From Plantactinospora sp. KBS50 (lineage in GTDB: Bacteria; Actinomycetota; Actinomycetes; Mycobacteriales; Micromonosporaceae): a stretch of 64,000 bases of DNA. Below the pieces are notes generated by a model, which saw nothing but the letters and a program-made list of their open reading frames with translations, was not told where the DNA came from and searched no databases. The translations under genes were made by a program, and so were the position numbers. Below, piece by piece: positions 63,692-64,000 of the stretch (position 1 is the first letter of the stretch; each line of letters begins with the position of its first letter). Where the stretch lies: contig NZ_CP022961.1 in assembly GCF_002285795.1 (NCBI RefSeq), forward strand, positions 2,170,001 to 2,234,000, in the 5' to 3' direction.

Positions 63692-64000
63692 ATGTCCGGT
63701 ACCTCCACCGCCGCCCTGCGGCGTGAGCTGCTCGTCCGTTACCTGGACGCCTGGCTGCCCCGCGCCGTGCACCGGTCGCGCCGCCGGCTGGCCCTGGTGC
63801 AGGCGTACGCGGGAGACGACGACGGCCTCCCGGAGGCGTCGCTCGACGTGTTGGCGGAGTTCGCCGACCGGCTGGGCGGCCGCCAGGTGACGATGGCCGT
63901 GCTCGCCCCGGACAGGCCGGCCGATCGGGCGGGGACCGGGCCGGCCGACCGGGCGGGGACCGGGGAGCCGGCCCCGCGGAAGAGCGACTTCCTGTTCCTG
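63692..64000 (+). CDS. Hypothetical protein (3' truncated by window edge)
   Basis: The frame is open to the last base; 103 residues are visible. It begins MSGTSTAALRRELLVRYLDAWLP, then RSRRRLALVQAYAGDDDG, ASLDVLAEFADRLGGRQVTMAVLA and a short PADRAGTG duplication. The helical, charged N-terminus and high third-position GC support real coding. I do not recognise the family. There is no ribosome site; the 224-base gap upstream to the divergent TPR/FN3 gene presumably holds both promoters. Confidence 0.6.
   Translation, partial: MSGTSTAALRRELLVRYLDAWLPRAVHRSRRRLALVQAYAGDDDGLPEASLDVLAEFADRLGGRQVTMAVLAPDRPADRAGTGPADRAGTGEPAPRKSDFLFL

Overview
The window is GC-rich actinobacterial DNA (GTG/TTG starts, ATGA/GTGA stop-start overlaps, AGGAGG ribosome sites). 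The gene set (a DevR/DevS pair with its dormancy cluster, F420-dependent oxidoreductase, DUF574 methyltransferase, ClgR-like regulator, HelD) fits a filamentous actinomycete. Micromonosporaceae is my best guess, from recall and not proven. I saw no tRNA, rRNA, CRISPR array, integrase, transposase or prophage.

Layout. 1-5.1 kb: branched-chain amino-acid ABC importer (binding protein cut by the window edge, LivH, LivM, LivG, LivF) with a SAM methyltransferase at its end. 5.3-11 kb: a YjbR-like protein, a repeat-bearing HTH-like protein, an MFS exporter whose promoter lies between two identical-arm palindromes, a low-complexity ORF and a serine acetyltransferase. 11-25.5 kb: a hypoxia/dormancy-type island with three Acg-like nitroreductases, DevR and DevS, a zinc alcohol dehydrogenase, a P1B-type ATPase, a DUF574 methyltransferase, two tandem universal stress proteins and phosphoketolase. 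The DevR recognition helix matches mycobacterial DosR, and DosR-box-like 14-mers lie in front of devR and of phosphoketolase. 25.5-29.7 kb: a PP2C phosphatase facing a response regulator fused to a thioredoxin-reductase-like flavoprotein and its cNMP-domain histidine kinase.

29.7-36 kb: one long overlapping run (lipid kinase, BrkB/YihY, double PAP2 phosphatase, EEP hydrolase, APH-like kinase, ClgR-like regulator). 36.4-36.8 kb: a small protein with a possible amyloid-signalling tail. 36.9-49.7 kb: a glucuronoxylan-use locus (GH67, GH42, DUF624, GH39, sugar-binding lipoprotein and two permeases on the minus strand, with acetylxylan esterase divergent and mannonate dehydratase nearby). 50-53.5 kb: ClpP, F420-dependent oxidoreductase and a secreted GH5 beta-mannanase with CBM2. 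53.6-64 kb: small membrane proteins, HelD, a LolA-like lipoprotein beside an OmpR-type two-component system, a TPR/FN3 membrane protein and the start of an unknown gene.

Two features cut across the window. Five genes carry six single-base deletions, nearly all in G/C runs, that split one clear family member into two or three frames; sequencing error is the simplest explanation. Short GC-rich tandem repeats are also common. Inside genes their periods are multiples of three, and in spacers often not (19, about 20, 28, 13 bp).
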